Part shown: piece by piece, positions 1-7,787 of the stretch
How the letters are laid out: each line of letters opens with the position of its first letter
Position numbering within the stretch: the first letter of the stretch is position 1
Assembly: GCA_045585895.1 (NCBI GenBank)
Contig: JAZMZI010000119.1
Coordinates: forward strand, 1 to 36,485
Direction of reading: 5' to 3'
Source of the DNA: SVTX01 sp045585895
GTDB taxonomy: Bacteria; Bacillota; Clostridia; Oscillospirales; CAG-272
DNA length: 36,485 nt
Made by a program: the position numbers and the translations under genes
Notes under the pieces: generated by a model
What the model saw: the letters and a program-made list of their open reading frames with translations, nothing else
What the model was told of the DNA's origin: nothing
Databases searched by the model: none

Positions 1-2
1 CC

Positions 3-1601
3 GATCTCGGCTTCTTCCTTGATTCTCCACAGAACCAGAAGAAGATAAGCTTCTGCAACGTGGGTAGCTGGTCTACCAAGGAGGCTCTGCCCCAAGGCAT
101 CATTCACGATAAGCATAACTGTGAAATGATGATGTTCCAGATCGAGAGCAATAATTCGTGGTACTACGAAATAGGCGCTGTTCCCGGATGCTATTATCTC
201 TACATGGGCGGCGCTAACGCTACAAACGGCGGCTGGAGCAAGGAACTTATCCCCGACGAGGTATACGAGACCGTCAGCGTCTCTCTCGCCTTTGGCAAGG
301 AACTGAACGACGTTCTCTGCGAGATGACCAAGCACCGCCGAGGCTTTGCGGGCAGATGCGTGTCCGACGAAAACCTTCCCGCCATATTCAACGAATATAT
401 GCACCTTTCCTGGGACGGCCCCAGCGAGGAAAACGTAAAAAAATACGCGCCCGTCGTGGCAAAAACGGGAGTAGAATACTACGTTATCGACTGCGGCTGG
501 CACGACGAATGCTCTCCTGCCGAGATCTATCACTACGTAGGCGGCTGGAGAGAGAGTAAGGCTCGCTTTCCACACGGAGTCAAGGCGACCCTTGATTATA
601 TCAAGTCGCTTGGAATGAAGCCCGGACTTTGGATAGAACCCGAAAGCGTAGGCTGGAAATCGGAAATAATCAATTACTATAACGACGATACCTGCTTCCT
701 TTGCCGTCACGGCAGACCAATAGTTGTTCACAACCGCCGATTCCTTGACTTCCGTCACCCCAAGGTGGTGGCGTATCTCACCGAATCTATCCGCTATATG
801 GTTGAAGACCTCGGCGCGGAATACATAAAGCTCGACTACAATCAGGACTGCGCTTGGGGCACCGATATCGACGCACTGACTCCCTCGGAGGGACTTGAGA
901 GCGCGGCGAGAGCCTATCTCGATTGGATAGACTGTATCCGCGAAAGATTTCCGAACGTTCTTTTTGAGACCTGCTCCTCGGGCGGCATGAGAATGGACTA
1001 CGAGACCCTGTCTCACTTCTCTATCGTCTCGACCTCGGATCAGGTCAGATACAAAAAATATCCCTATATCGCGGGCAATATCGCCTCGGCTGTCCTTCCA
1101 GAGCAGGCTGCGGTATGGAGCTATCCCATCGATACGTGGATAGACGGCTTTTCGGCAACGAAGGAATGGGTAGAAGCCAACGTTTCCGATGAGCAGATCA
1201 TTATGAATATGATAAACAGCTTCCTTGGCAGAATGCATCTGGCAAGCCATCTGGAGCTTTTAAATGAAGAAAAAATCGCGCTCGTTAAAGAGGGCGTGGA
1301 CTATTACAACAGCATCCGCAAGGCGAAAAAAACCGCCCTCCCCTATATGCCGATAGGATTTACCAACTTCGGCAAGGCCCTTGTGGCATCGGGACTTATT
1401 ACCGAGGACAAGCTTTATCTCGCCGTATGGAATCTCGGCGGTGAGAAAAACGTAACTATTCCGCTTGACGGCACCTCGCCAAAGAGCGCAAGGGTAGCCT
1501 ATCCCGCAAGCAATACGCTGAATTACCGCCTTACCGACGGCAGACTTGAAATAGAATTTACCGAAGACTATCAAGCAAGAATGTTTGAAATAGAAATTTG
1601 A
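3..1601 (+). CDS. Alpha-galactosidase-like glycoside hydrolase family 36 (5'-truncated by window edge)
   Basis: The frame is open from base 3, so the gene begins before the window; the GTG at 60 is only the first internal start-like codon. The 532 visible codons look like the (beta/alpha)8 barrel and C-terminal beta domain of clan GH-D/GH36, which hydrolyses terminal alpha-galactosides. Family landmarks are VIDCGWHD, the stretch SKARFPHGVKATLDYIKSLG followed by MKPGLWIEPE, and KLDYNQD, whose Asp (codon 834-836) should be the nucleophile. SSGGMRMDY and STSDQ follow, with the probable acid/base Asp at codon 1038-1040. No signal peptide can be judged because the N-terminus is missing. The next gene starts 14 bases after the stop, so they are probably co-transcribed. 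Family assignment is firm; substrate linkage is inferred. Confidence 0.88.
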   Translation, partial: DLGFFLDSPQNQKKISFCNVGSWSTKEALPQGIIHDKHNCEMMMFQIESNNSWYYEIGAVPGCYYLYMGGANATNGGWSKELIPDEVYETVSVSLAFGKELNDVLCEMTKHRRGFAGRCVSDENLPAIFNEYMHLSWDGPSEENVKKYAPVVAKTGVEYYVIDCGWHDECSPAEIYHYVGGWRESKARFPHGVKATLDYIKSLGMKPGLWIEPESVGWKSEIINYYNDDTCFLCRHGRPIVVHNRRFLDFRHPKVVAYLTESIRYMVEDLGAEYIKLDYNQDCAWGTDIDALTPSEGLESAARAYLDWIDCIRERFPNVLFETCSSGGMRMDYETLSHFSIVSTSDQVRYKKYPYIAGNIASAVLPEQAAVWSYPIDTWIDGFSATKEWVEANVSDEQIIMNMINSFLGRMHLASHLELLNEEKIALVKEGVDYYNSIRKAKKTALPYMPIGFTNFGKALVASGLITEDKLYLAVWNLGGEKNVTIPLDGTSPKSARVAYPASNTLNYRLTDGRLEIEFTEDYQARMFEIEI

Positions 1602-1615
1602 AAGGAACAAAAATT

Positions 1616-2464
1616 ATGACTAACTTTATGCTTTTTCCCGAAGGGAAAAACAAGGCTCTCACCCTCAGCTACGACGACGGTGTTCAGCAGGATATAAAAA
1701 TGATCGAAATACTTGATAAATACGGCATCAAGTGCACCTTCAACTTAAACAGCTACTCCTTTGAAGAGGATGAAAGAAGCTACGCAGAAGGTCAGATACA
1801 CCGCAGAATGGCGCGCCGCGAGGCACTTGAGGTCTATTCAAAAGCCATTGCAAACGGACACGAGATAGCGACACACGGATATAGCCACCCCTTCCTTGAA
1901 AAGTTACCCGCAGAAATGGTGGCTTATGAAATCGTTGAGGACAGACGAGTGCTTGAAGAAATGTTCGGCGTTATCGTCAAGGGTCACGCTTATCCTTTCG
2001 GTACTACAAGCAGCGCGGTCGTTGATATTCTTCGCAAGTGCGGCATTCTTTACGCGAGAACCACCGGATCTACTAAGAACTTCGATATCCCCACCGGTTG
2101 GCTCACTCTTCCTGCAACCTGTCACCACAATGCTCCCGAGCTTATGCAATTGGTTGATAGATTTTTGAACGAAACTCCGAGGCACCCCAATCCCAAGCTT
2201 TTCTACCTCTGGGGTCACACATACGAATTTGAAGCGAACGACAACTGGGAGGTTATTGAAAAATTTGCCGAGATGGTTGGCAACCGCGACGACGTATGGT
2301 ACGCAAACAATATGCAGGTATACGAATACGTTGAGGCATATCGCTCGCTTGAATTTTCCGCAAACGGCAAAATGGTATATAACCCCTCCGCGCTTACGGT
2401 ATGGTTTATATCGGGCGACAAGACGGTCAAGGTCGAGCCCCGCGAGACGGTAAAGATCAGATAA
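1616..2464 (+). CDS. Polysaccharide deacetylase (NodB-fold, CE4-like) family protein
   Basis: This 282-residue protein has the NodB homology fold: LTLSYDDG near the N-terminus supplies the paired metal-binding or catalytic Asp, THGYSH supplies the HxxxH metal ligands, and AYPFGT resembles the third CE4 motif. Family members remove N- or O-acetyl groups from glycans such as peptidoglycan, chitin or xylan. There is no signal peptide, so it probably acts in the cytoplasm, perhaps on imported sugars as the neighbouring GH36 enzyme might. The ATG at 1616 is chosen over the TTG at 1598 because GAAAGGA lies 8-14 bases upstream of the ATG. The substrate cannot be told from sequence, and some intracellular NodB-fold proteins have other activities. 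Confidence 0.85.
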   Translation: MTNFMLFPEGKNKALTLSYDDGVQQDIKMIEILDKYGIKCTFNLNSYSFEEDERSYAEGQIHRRMARREALEVYSKAIANGHEIATHGYSHPFLEKLPAEMVAYEIVEDRRVLEEMFGVIVKGHAYPFGTTSSAVVDILRKCGILYARTTGSTKNFDIPTGWLTLPATCHHNAPELMQLVDRFLNETPRHPNPKLFYLWGHTYEFEANDNWEVIEKFAEMVGNRDDVWYANNMQVYEYVEAYRSLEFSANGKMVYNPSALTVWFISGDKTVKVEPRETVKIR

Positions 2465-2465
2465 T

Positions 2466-2804
2466 ATGGAACAGAAAAGATTTACGAAAAACGATAACGG
2501 CTTTATCTGCGCTCATTGCGGTAAGGAAGTGGAACCACTGGGCTATACGTCACGCAACCATTGCCCGTTTTGTCTCTGGTCACTTCACGTCGACGTAAAT
2601 CCCGGCGACAGAGCCTGCGAGTGCCGCGCCCCAATGGAGCCCGTAAAGGTCGTGACAGATTCAAAAAAGGGTTACGTTATCATTCATAAATGCACCAAAT
2701 GCGGTGAATTGCACCGTAACAAGGCGGCGCACGAGGCAAAGATACAGCCCGACAGTATGAAGCTTCTCATTAAGCTCACCAGCGTAGATTTCAAATTTTA
2801 TTGA
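2466..2804 (+). CDS. RNHCP domain-containing protein
   Basis: This 112-residue protein carries the RNHCP domain, named after the conserved string that appears here as SRNHCPFCLWSLHVD. It has several CxxC pairs (CAHCG, CPFC, CTKCG) and a CEC motif, a pattern typical of a small zinc-binding protein. The function of the family is unknown. The start codon lies one base after the stop of the deacetylase gene and the stop is 7 bases before ruvX, so translation is probably coupled in one operon. The family call is strong, but no role is assigned. Confidence 0.85.
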   Translation: MEQKRFTKNDNGFICAHCGKEVEPLGYTSRNHCPFCLWSLHVDVNPGDRACECRAPMEPVKVVTDSKKGYVIIHKCTKCGELHRNKAAHEAKIQPDSMKLLIKLTSVDFKFY

Positions 2805-2811
2805 GGGAAAA

Positions 2812-3279
2812 ATGCAAAGATTATTAAAGACACAAGGAAGACTTATCGGTATCGACTTCGGCGATAAAAGAACGGGACTTGCAACCTGCGACAAAAACAG
2901 GATAGTCGCGTCGGGGCTTTATCAGATAAGCGTGGGCGGTATGCAGAGGACCGCGGCTAAGATCGCCGAGATAATCAAGGAAGAAAATATCACGGGCGGC
3001 GTAGTGGTCGGTCTCCCTATCAATATGGACGGAAGCCACGGCCCCCGTGCCGAGCACGCAGAAAAATTCGCTCGGATCTTAGGCGAGATCATGGCGGAAG
3101 ACGAGAGCTTATCATCCCTGCCCATCGTTATGATGGACGAAAGAATGACTACTATGGCAGCGTCCCGTTACCTCAACGAGACCGATACGCGAGGCGCAAA
3201 AAGAAAGCAGGTCATAGACACCCTTTCGGCGCAGATAATTCTGCAAAACGCACTTGACAGACTTAAGAATATGCAATAA
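2812..3279 (+). CDS. ruvX: Putative pre-16S rRNA nuclease / Holliday junction resolvase-like RuvX (YqgF)
   Basis: This 155-residue RNase H-fold protein has the three YqgF acidic motifs: GIDFGDKRTGLA near residue 13, VVVGLPINMDGS in the middle, and DERMTT near residue 105. YqgF/RuvX proteins mature the 5' end of 16S rRNA and have also been described as Holliday-junction resolvases. The length is normal for the family (about 140-160 residues). The ATG at 2812 follows TGAGGGAAAA, a reasonable ribosome-binding site. In many Firmicutes this gene follows alaS and yrzL, so its place behind sugar-enzyme genes and an RNHCP gene is less usual. Confidence 0.92.
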   Translation: MQRLLKTQGRLIGIDFGDKRTGLATCDKNRIVASGLYQISVGGMQRTAAKIAEIIKEENITGGVVVGLPINMDGSHGPRAEHAEKFARILGEIMAEDESLSSLPIVMMDERMTTMAASRYLNETDTRGAKRKQVIDTLSAQIILQNALDRLKNMQ

Positions 3280-3301
3280 TCGAAATTGAAAGGATATAGA
3301 A

Positions 3302-4012
3302 ATGCCACAGAATAGATACGGTTGGAGAATTGCGGGGTTTATCTTCAAGGGACTGGTCTCCCTTTTGGTTATAACGGTCATCGGAATTCTTGCTTTCAGA
3401 ATAATCGACAGCAAAATAGTGCCTTCAAAGGTCAAAACTCTGACTCCCAACGAAACGCTCTGCGAGGCTTATGCTGAACACGGAAAGGATCTTACCATCT
3501 ATTATCAGGATCAAGGAAAATACACCCGAGAGGACAAAAACTACGGTTATTTTGCCAACGAGGGCGCGGTATTTATAGAGGAAGCCCAACAGCTTCAAGT
3601 CATTCTCAGCTACAACAACAGCACTCTCGAGCACACCAAGGACGATTATTTTCTGCCCGAAATTCCCTCTCGTGACGATGAAGTCTACTCGGTATCTCTG
3701 AGAATAATGTACGACCTCACTCCCGAAAACAAGGACGATAACGACGGCAACACCGAATCGGCAGTGCGTTACGCGCGCATTATGCCCTCTCTCGACCCGA
3801 TCTCTCACAAAAAGACACTTTACAACTACCGCAAATTTATTTTTGACGACGTGGTTATCGACGACACCGTTATCGCGGTGCTTCTCGACGTTCATTACGT
3901 CGGTGACGTCAATTACGACGAAGACGCCTACGGATCGCTCCTTCTCTATCATTTTGAAGAAGAAAACCTTGAATACAAAATGACACTTGCAGATAAGAAC
4001 GCTCTAAAATAA
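3302..4012 (+). CDS. Hypothetical membrane-anchored protein
   Basis: I do not recognise this 236-residue protein. One hydrophobic helix at about residues 10-32 (FIFKGLVSLLVITVIGILAF) is preceded by basic residues, which suggests an N-terminal anchor with the remaining roughly 200 residues outside the cell. That part is rich in Asp, Glu and Tyr and has no visible catalytic motif or repeat. GAAAGGATATAGAA just upstream is a good ribosome-binding site for the ATG. It is the last gene of the plus-strand group, 22 bases after ruvX, and a terminator begins directly after its stop. Proteins of this kind sometimes follow ruvX in Clostridia, but I assign no function. Confidence 0.75.
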   Translation: MPQNRYGWRIAGFIFKGLVSLLVITVIGILAFRIIDSKIVPSKVKTLTPNETLCEAYAEHGKDLTIYYQDQGKYTREDKNYGYFANEGAVFIEEAQQLQVILSYNNSTLEHTKDDYFLPEIPSRDDEVYSVSLRIMYDLTPENKDDNDGNTESAVRYARIMPSLDPISHKKTLYNYRKFIFDDVVIDDTVIAVLLDVHYVGDVNYDEDAYGSLLLYHFEEENLEYKMTLADKNALK

Positions 4013-4013
4013 C

Positions 4014-4045
4014 AAAAAAAGAACCGCCGCGGCGGTTCTTTTTTT
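4014..4045. terminator. Bidirectional rho-independent terminator between convergent operons
   Basis: A perfect GC-rich dyad (GAACCGCCGCGGCGGTTC, 4021-4038) is flanked by seven A on the left and seven T on the right, so it can terminate transcription in both directions. It sits between the stop of the plus-strand unknown gene (4012) and the stop of rsfS on the minus strand (4050), where both operons need an end. Confidence 0.93.
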
Positions 4046-4049
4046 GATC

Positions 4050-4418
4050 TTACTCAAAATCGGTATAAAGCTTATCGAGATTGTAAAATTCTCTTGCCTC
4101 TCTGTCGAAAACGTGAACGAGGACGCTTGCGTAGTCAAGAACGCGCCAGTTGTTGCCGTCCTTACCCTCGGCTCTTATGGGATCAACTCCTGCCAATCCG
4201 AGCTTGTATTCCACCTCGTCTGCAAGCGCGCGGACGTGAGTGTTGGTGTTACCGTTTGCAAGAACGAAATAGTCTGCGATTATGGTCTTGTCGCCAACCT
4301 CGATGACCTTTACATCCTTTCCCTTTTTGTTGTCAAGTATCTCTGCGATTGCGTCCGCAAGTTCACGGGGAGTAGCGCCCACAAGAGACTTTATTTCTTC
4401 ATTTCTGATCTCTTCCAT
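4050..4418 (-). CDS. rsfS: Ribosomal silencing factor RsfS
   Basis: This 122-residue protein matches the RsfS/YbeB/Iojap family, which binds ribosomal protein L14 and blocks joining of the ribosomal subunits when nutrients are scarce. Visible family features are the N-terminal helix region PRELADAIAEILDNKKG, the central ADYFVLANGNTNTHVRA, and EGKDGNNWRVLDYASVLVHV near the C-terminus. The length is normal. It is the last gene of the long minus-strand operon, 15 bases after yqeK, and is followed by the shared terminator at 4014-4045. GAAAGGA precedes the ATG. Confidence 0.95.
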   Translation of the reverse strand: MEEIRNEEIKSLVGATPRELADAIAEILDNKKGKDVKVIEVGDKTIIADYFVLANGNTNTHVRALADEVEYKLGLAGVDPIRAEGKDGNNWRVLDYASVLVHVFDREAREFYNLDKLYTDFE

Positions 4419-4433
4419 TGTTTTTTTCCTTTC

Positions 4434-5063
4434 TCAAATATCCAACTCTCGCATAAGGCTCTCTCTTGCGCGGAGAGTGTTGCTTTCAATAGTTTTTCCC
4501 TTTTCGCAAAGGTCGCTGACGGTAATTTCTATAGAATGAAGCAAAACCTTGTTTAAATGCCTTATTCTTTCGACAGCGTTCATTTCTTGAGGCTCTGCCG
4601 CAAAAAATTCTTCACGCAATGCGATACAGTCCTCAAATTTTCTCGTATCCTCAATGTAGTCGGACAAAAAAATTATCTTTTCCAACAAGGTCATATTTTC
4701 TCTGCCCGTAGAGTGGTATCTTATCGCGTTCAAAAGCTCTTCCTCGGCGTATTCGGGATATTCCTCCGGGATCACCAAGGGGGCGGTAAGCGCGTGAAGT
4801 GTCGGAGGAACGGACAACTGCTCCTCGGTGGGTACAACTTTATTCTTTTCGAATATCTCCATTTGCTCGTTTAAGCTTTTTTCCTTGGTAATATCGTGCA
4901 GAAGTGCCGCGGCGCGGAGCATTGATTCCTTTTCGGGGCAATATAGCCTTGCAAGTATTGCCGCCATTCTTTCAACTCCGAGTGTATGTTCGTACCTGAA
5001 GGAAGAAAGCCTTTCTTTTACAGTATTGCGAAGCAAATTCAACTGTTGTTCGCTGAAACTCAT
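4434..5063 (-). CDS. yqeK: HD-domain phosphohydrolase YqeK (probable symmetrical Ap4A hydrolase)
   Basis: This 209-residue protein has the HD superfamily layout. YEHTLGVERMA provides the first His, LLHDITK the HD metal pair, and RYHSTGRENMTLLEKIIFLS the following conserved His and helix, with SDYIE as in YqeK. The family cleaves diadenosine tetraphosphate symmetrically into two ADP. Its start overlaps the nadD stop by four bases (ATGA), and it precedes rsfS, the usual nadD-yqeK-rsfS order of Firmicutes. Confidence 0.92.
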   Translation of the reverse strand: MSFSEQQLNLLRNTVKERLSSFRYEHTLGVERMAAILARLYCPEKESMLRAAALLHDITKEKSLNEQMEIFEKNKVVPTEEQLSVPPTLHALTAPLVIPEEYPEYAEEELLNAIRYHSTGRENMTLLEKIIFLSDYIEDTRKFEDCIALREEFFAAEPQEMNAVERIRHLNKVLLHSIEITVSDLCEKGKTIESNTLRARESLMRELDI

Positions 5064-5665
5064 ACTCTGTAAAGCTCCTTTTCCTTGATGTACTCGGCAA
5101 CCCCTTCGGGCACCAAGCGCGATATGTCCGCACCGTTTGATATCATCGCCCGCACTTGGCTGGACGAGACGCAGATGGCAGGCGCTTGAATTCTCACCAC
5201 ATTTTTGCCGTACTTATTTCTGTACTCGGTAACCTTCTGAACCAGACACTCATCAAGATTCTCGTCTTCCTCTCGTCGGATATAGACGGGATACGCCAAC
5301 TTGAATATTTCATCCGGTTCGCGCCACTTGTCAAGGGTAAGTATCATATCGGTGCCGCAGAGCAGAAAAAGTCTGCGGTCGGGGGCGGTCAACTCGCGAA
5401 GAGTATCAACGGTATAGCTTTTGCCCTGCCGTCTTATCTCCATATCGCTGACGATCACTCCCTCAACGCCCGCAAAGGCTCTTTTGCACATTTCCAATCG
5501 GTCTGCGTCACTTGCGCCTCCGCTCATTTCCTTGTGAGGACTTGTTCCCGTGGGAATGACGAAAAGAACGTCAAGCCACATCTGCTCCATAAAAGCCTTT
5601 GCCGCCGCAACGTGACCAATATGTATCGGCGCAAAAGCGCCACCGTAAATGCCTACTCTTAACAT
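5060..5665 (-). CDS. nadD: Nicotinate-nucleotide adenylyltransferase
   Basis: This 201-residue enzyme transfers AMP from ATP to nicotinate mononucleotide, the second-last step of NAD synthesis. The nucleotidyltransferase motif appears as GGAFAPIHIGH (residues 8-18), where the more usual form has FDP or FNP. PTGTSPHKE follows, and the C-terminal SSSQVR is the family's ISSTxIR-type motif. The start lies one base after the yhbY stop and the end overlaps yqeK, indicating coupled translation. The length is normal. The Asp-to-Ala change in the first motif is conservative with respect to known variation and does not suggest a loss of function. Confidence 0.94.
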   Translation of the reverse strand: MLRVGIYGGAFAPIHIGHVAAAKAFMEQMWLDVLFVIPTGTSPHKEMSGGASDADRLEMCKRAFAGVEGVIVSDMEIRRQGKSYTVDTLRELTAPDRRLFLLCGTDMILTLDKWREPDEIFKLAYPVYIRREEDENLDECLVQKVTEYRNKYGKNVVRIQAPAICVSSSQVRAMISNGADISRLVPEGVAEYIKEKELYRV

Positions 5666-5666
5666 A

Positions 5667-5960
5667 TCATTTGGGAAGGACGATCGTCTTTTTGTCCTGT
5701 GACTCGCGGTAGAGGACGATCTTTCTGCCTACGCAGGAAACGCCTTCTGCTCCAAGGGCTTCGCAAAGCGCATCGAGCACCGCGCGAGGCTCTTCTCCGC
5801 TGTTTTCAAGCACGGTAAGCTTGACAAGCTCACGCGCCTCAAGGGCATCGGATACCGTTTTGATAAGATTTTCGGTAATTCCGCCCTTTCCTATCTGCAT
5901 AATTGCGGGGCAGGACTGACCCAAGCCGCGCAGATATGCTCTTTGTTTAGACGTTATCAT
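5667..5960 (-). CDS. yhbY: Ribosome assembly RNA-binding protein YhbY (CRM domain)
   Basis: This 97-residue single CRM-domain protein starts SKQRAYLRGLGQ and contains the family's central IGKGGITENLI loop, a GxxG-type RNA-binding motif. YhbY associates with pre-50S particles. In many Firmicutes it lies between obg and nadD; here nadD follows, but obg is absent upstream and rdgB takes that place. Length and motifs are normal. The ribosome-binding site is GGAGAAAAAT just before the ATG. Confidence 0.93.
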   Translation of the reverse strand: MITSKQRAYLRGLGQSCPAIMQIGKGGITENLIKTVSDALEARELVKLTVLENSGEEPRAVLDALCEALGAEGVSCVGRKIVLYRESQDKKTIVLPK

Positions 5961-5983
5961 ATTTTTCTCCGATTTATGTGTTA

Positions 5984-6586
5984 TTATTTGATATTAAGCT
6001 CTTTCAGCTTTTCGGCAAACGCCTTTATCGCGTTTCCTCTGTGACTTACGCTGTTCTTTTCCTCGGGAGTGACCTCGGCAAGAGTTTTTCCAAACTGTGG
6101 GAAGTAGAACAACGGGTCATAGCCAAATCCGCCCTTTCCTTGTCTTTCCTTTAGTATCTCGCCCTCAACGCAGCCTCTGACGACTATCTGTTCCGCGGCA
6201 TACCTTTCGGGAAAAACGCAGGCGATACAGCAAACGAATCTCGCACTTCTGTCGCTCTTGTCTTCAAGATTTTTGAGAAGAAGATCGTTATTTGCCTCGT
6301 CGTCTCCGTGCTCCCCCGCATATCTTGCGCTGTAAACGCCGGGAGCACCGTCAAGTGCGTCTACTTCAAGACCGGAGTCGTCACCAACACCGATATATCC
6401 GCTCCCTGCTGCCACGCGCGCCTTAATAAGCGCGTTTTCCTCAAAGGTGGTGCCATCCTCCTCTATCTCGCCGTAAATTCCCACGTCGTCGAGGGAAAGT
6501 ATTTCGATATTCTCGACATACTGTGAAAGAAGAGTCTGAAGCTCGCCTATTTTCTTTTTATTTCTTGATGCTAATACAATTTTCAT
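5984..6586 (-). CDS. rdgB: XTP/dITP diphosphatase (RdgB/HAM1)
   Basis: This 200-residue pyrophosphatase removes non-canonical purine nucleoside triphosphates such as dITP and XTP from the nucleotide pool. It starts MKIVLASRNKKKIGEL (the family has ASxNxxKxxE) and contains TFEENALIKA, GDDSGLEVDAL, GAPGVYSARYAGE, GFGYDPLFY and the C-terminal SHRGNAIK. I chose the ATG at 6586 instead of the TTG at 6598 because homologues begin at MKIVLAS. The start is four bases after the ftsY stop. The Shine-Dalgarno sequence is weak, so translation may depend on coupling to ftsY. Confidence 0.94.
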   Translation of the reverse strand: MKIVLASRNKKKIGELQTLLSQYVENIEILSLDDVGIYGEIEEDGTTFEENALIKARVAAGSGYIGVGDDSGLEVDALDGAPGVYSARYAGEHGDDEANNDLLLKNLEDKSDRSARFVCCIACVFPERYAAEQIVVRGCVEGEILKERQGKGGFGYDPLFYFPQFGKTLAEVTPEEKNSVSHRGNAIKAFAEKLKELNIK

Positions 6587-6590
6587 AATT

Positions 6591-7787
6591 TTATTCAAAA
6601 AGTGCGTCTACGAACTGCTTTGCGTCAAATTCCTGCATATCGTCGATCTTCTCACCGACACCGATGAACTTAACGGGAATTCCAAGCTCGCGTTTGATGG
6701 ATATTACGATACCGCCCTTTGCGGTGCCGTCAAGCTTATTAAGGGTAATACCCGTAATATTTGCCGCCTTACTGAATTCCTTTGCCTGAATGACCGCGTT
6801 CTGTCCCGTAGTCGCGTCGAGAACGAGAAGGTTTTCGCGGCAAGCTTCGGGCAACTCACGGTCGATCACTCTGTTGATCTTTGCAAGCTCGTTCATAAGG
6901 TTCGCTTTATTATGAAGTCTGCCTGCGGTATCGATAATAAGCACGTCGGCTTCCTTCTTTTTGGCATAATTGATAGCGTCGAATACCACAGCTGCAGGGT
7001 CACTTCCCTCACTCTGCTTAACGATATCGACCTTGGCTCTCTGACACCACACCTCAAGCTGATCGATAGCCGCCGCTCTGAAGGTATCAGCCGCCGCAAC
7101 TACTACCTTTTTGCCTGAAAGTCGAAGTCTCTTTGATATCTTGCCGATACTGGTAGTCTTACCCGCGCCGTTGACGCCGATAACGAGAATAACCGAAGGC
7201 GCGCTTTCAAGCTTCAAGGGCTGATGCTCACCGATCATCTCGCCGAGGATCTCTTTGAGAGTGTCAAGCACCTGATCCTTTTCCTTAAGTCTGCCGTCCT
7301 TTATTCTGTCGCGAAGCTCCTCAATTATATCCTCGGTAGCGCCGACACCGACGTCTGCCATAATGAGCAGCTCCTCAAGCTCCTCAAGAAGTTCTTCATC
7401 CACCTTGGTGAAATTTTTAAGAAGCTCGTTTACGGAACCGAAAAGCGCGTTTTTAGTCTTGCTGAGACCTGCCTTAAGCTTTTCCCAGAAGGAAAGCTTA
7501 TCGCCGTCTTCTTCCTCGTTTTCCACGGGAGCTTCTTCCTCGGATTCTATCTCCTCAGCCTCCATCTCTTGTTTGAAAACGGTAAAATCCGAAAACTCGC
7601 CGTCGATTTCAAGGGCATCGGAGTTGTTTATCTCCTCCGCGTTTTCTTTTTCGAATCTTTCAGCCGCCGCGATCTCTTCCTCGGTCAATTCATCCTCGTC
7701 CTCGGTCTCGGGGGCAACGGGAGCTTTTTCTTCGATCTTTTCTTCGTCCTTATCCTTTTTTCCAAAAAGCTTACTCAAAAATGCCAT
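6591..7787 (-). CDS. ftsY: Signal recognition particle receptor FtsY
   Basis: This 398-residue GTPase docks SRP-ribosome complexes at the membrane. The N-terminal part, up to about residue 105, is very acidic, as in the A domain. The NG domain follows with Walker A GVNGAGKTTSIGK (from residue 204), DTFRAAAIDQL, DTAGRLHNK, TKLDGTAKGG, and the C-terminal GVGEKIDDMQEFD that is typical of FtsY rather than Ffh. The ATG at 7787 (MAFLSKLFGKK) is preferred to the one at 7799, which would sit directly on the AGAAGG ribosome-binding site. The gene overlaps the smc end by 17 bases, the common smc-ftsY pairing. Confidence 0.95.
   Translation of the reverse strand: MAFLSKLFGKKDKDEEKIEEKAPVAPETEDEDELTEEEIAAAERFEKENAEEINNSDALEIDGEFSDFTVFKQEMEAEEIESEEEAPVENEEEDGDKLSFWEKLKAGLSKTKNALFGSVNELLKNFTKVDEELLEELEELLIMADVGVGATEDIIEELRDRIKDGRLKEKDQVLDTLKEILGEMIGEHQPLKLESAPSVILVIGVNGAGKTTSIGKISKRLRLSGKKVVVAAADTFRAAAIDQLEVWCQRAKVDIVKQSEGSDPAAVVFDAINYAKKKEADVLIIDTAGRLHNKANLMNELAKINRVIDRELPEACRENLLVLDATTGQNAVIQAKEFSKAANITGITLNKLDGTAKGGIVISIKRELGIPVKFIGVGEKIDDMQEFDAKQFVDALFE

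Noticed and set aside
1598..1616. TTG start for the deacetylase
   Set aside because: The TTG overlaps the previous stop and has no ribosome-binding site, while the ATG at 1616 has GAAAGGA at a suitable distance.
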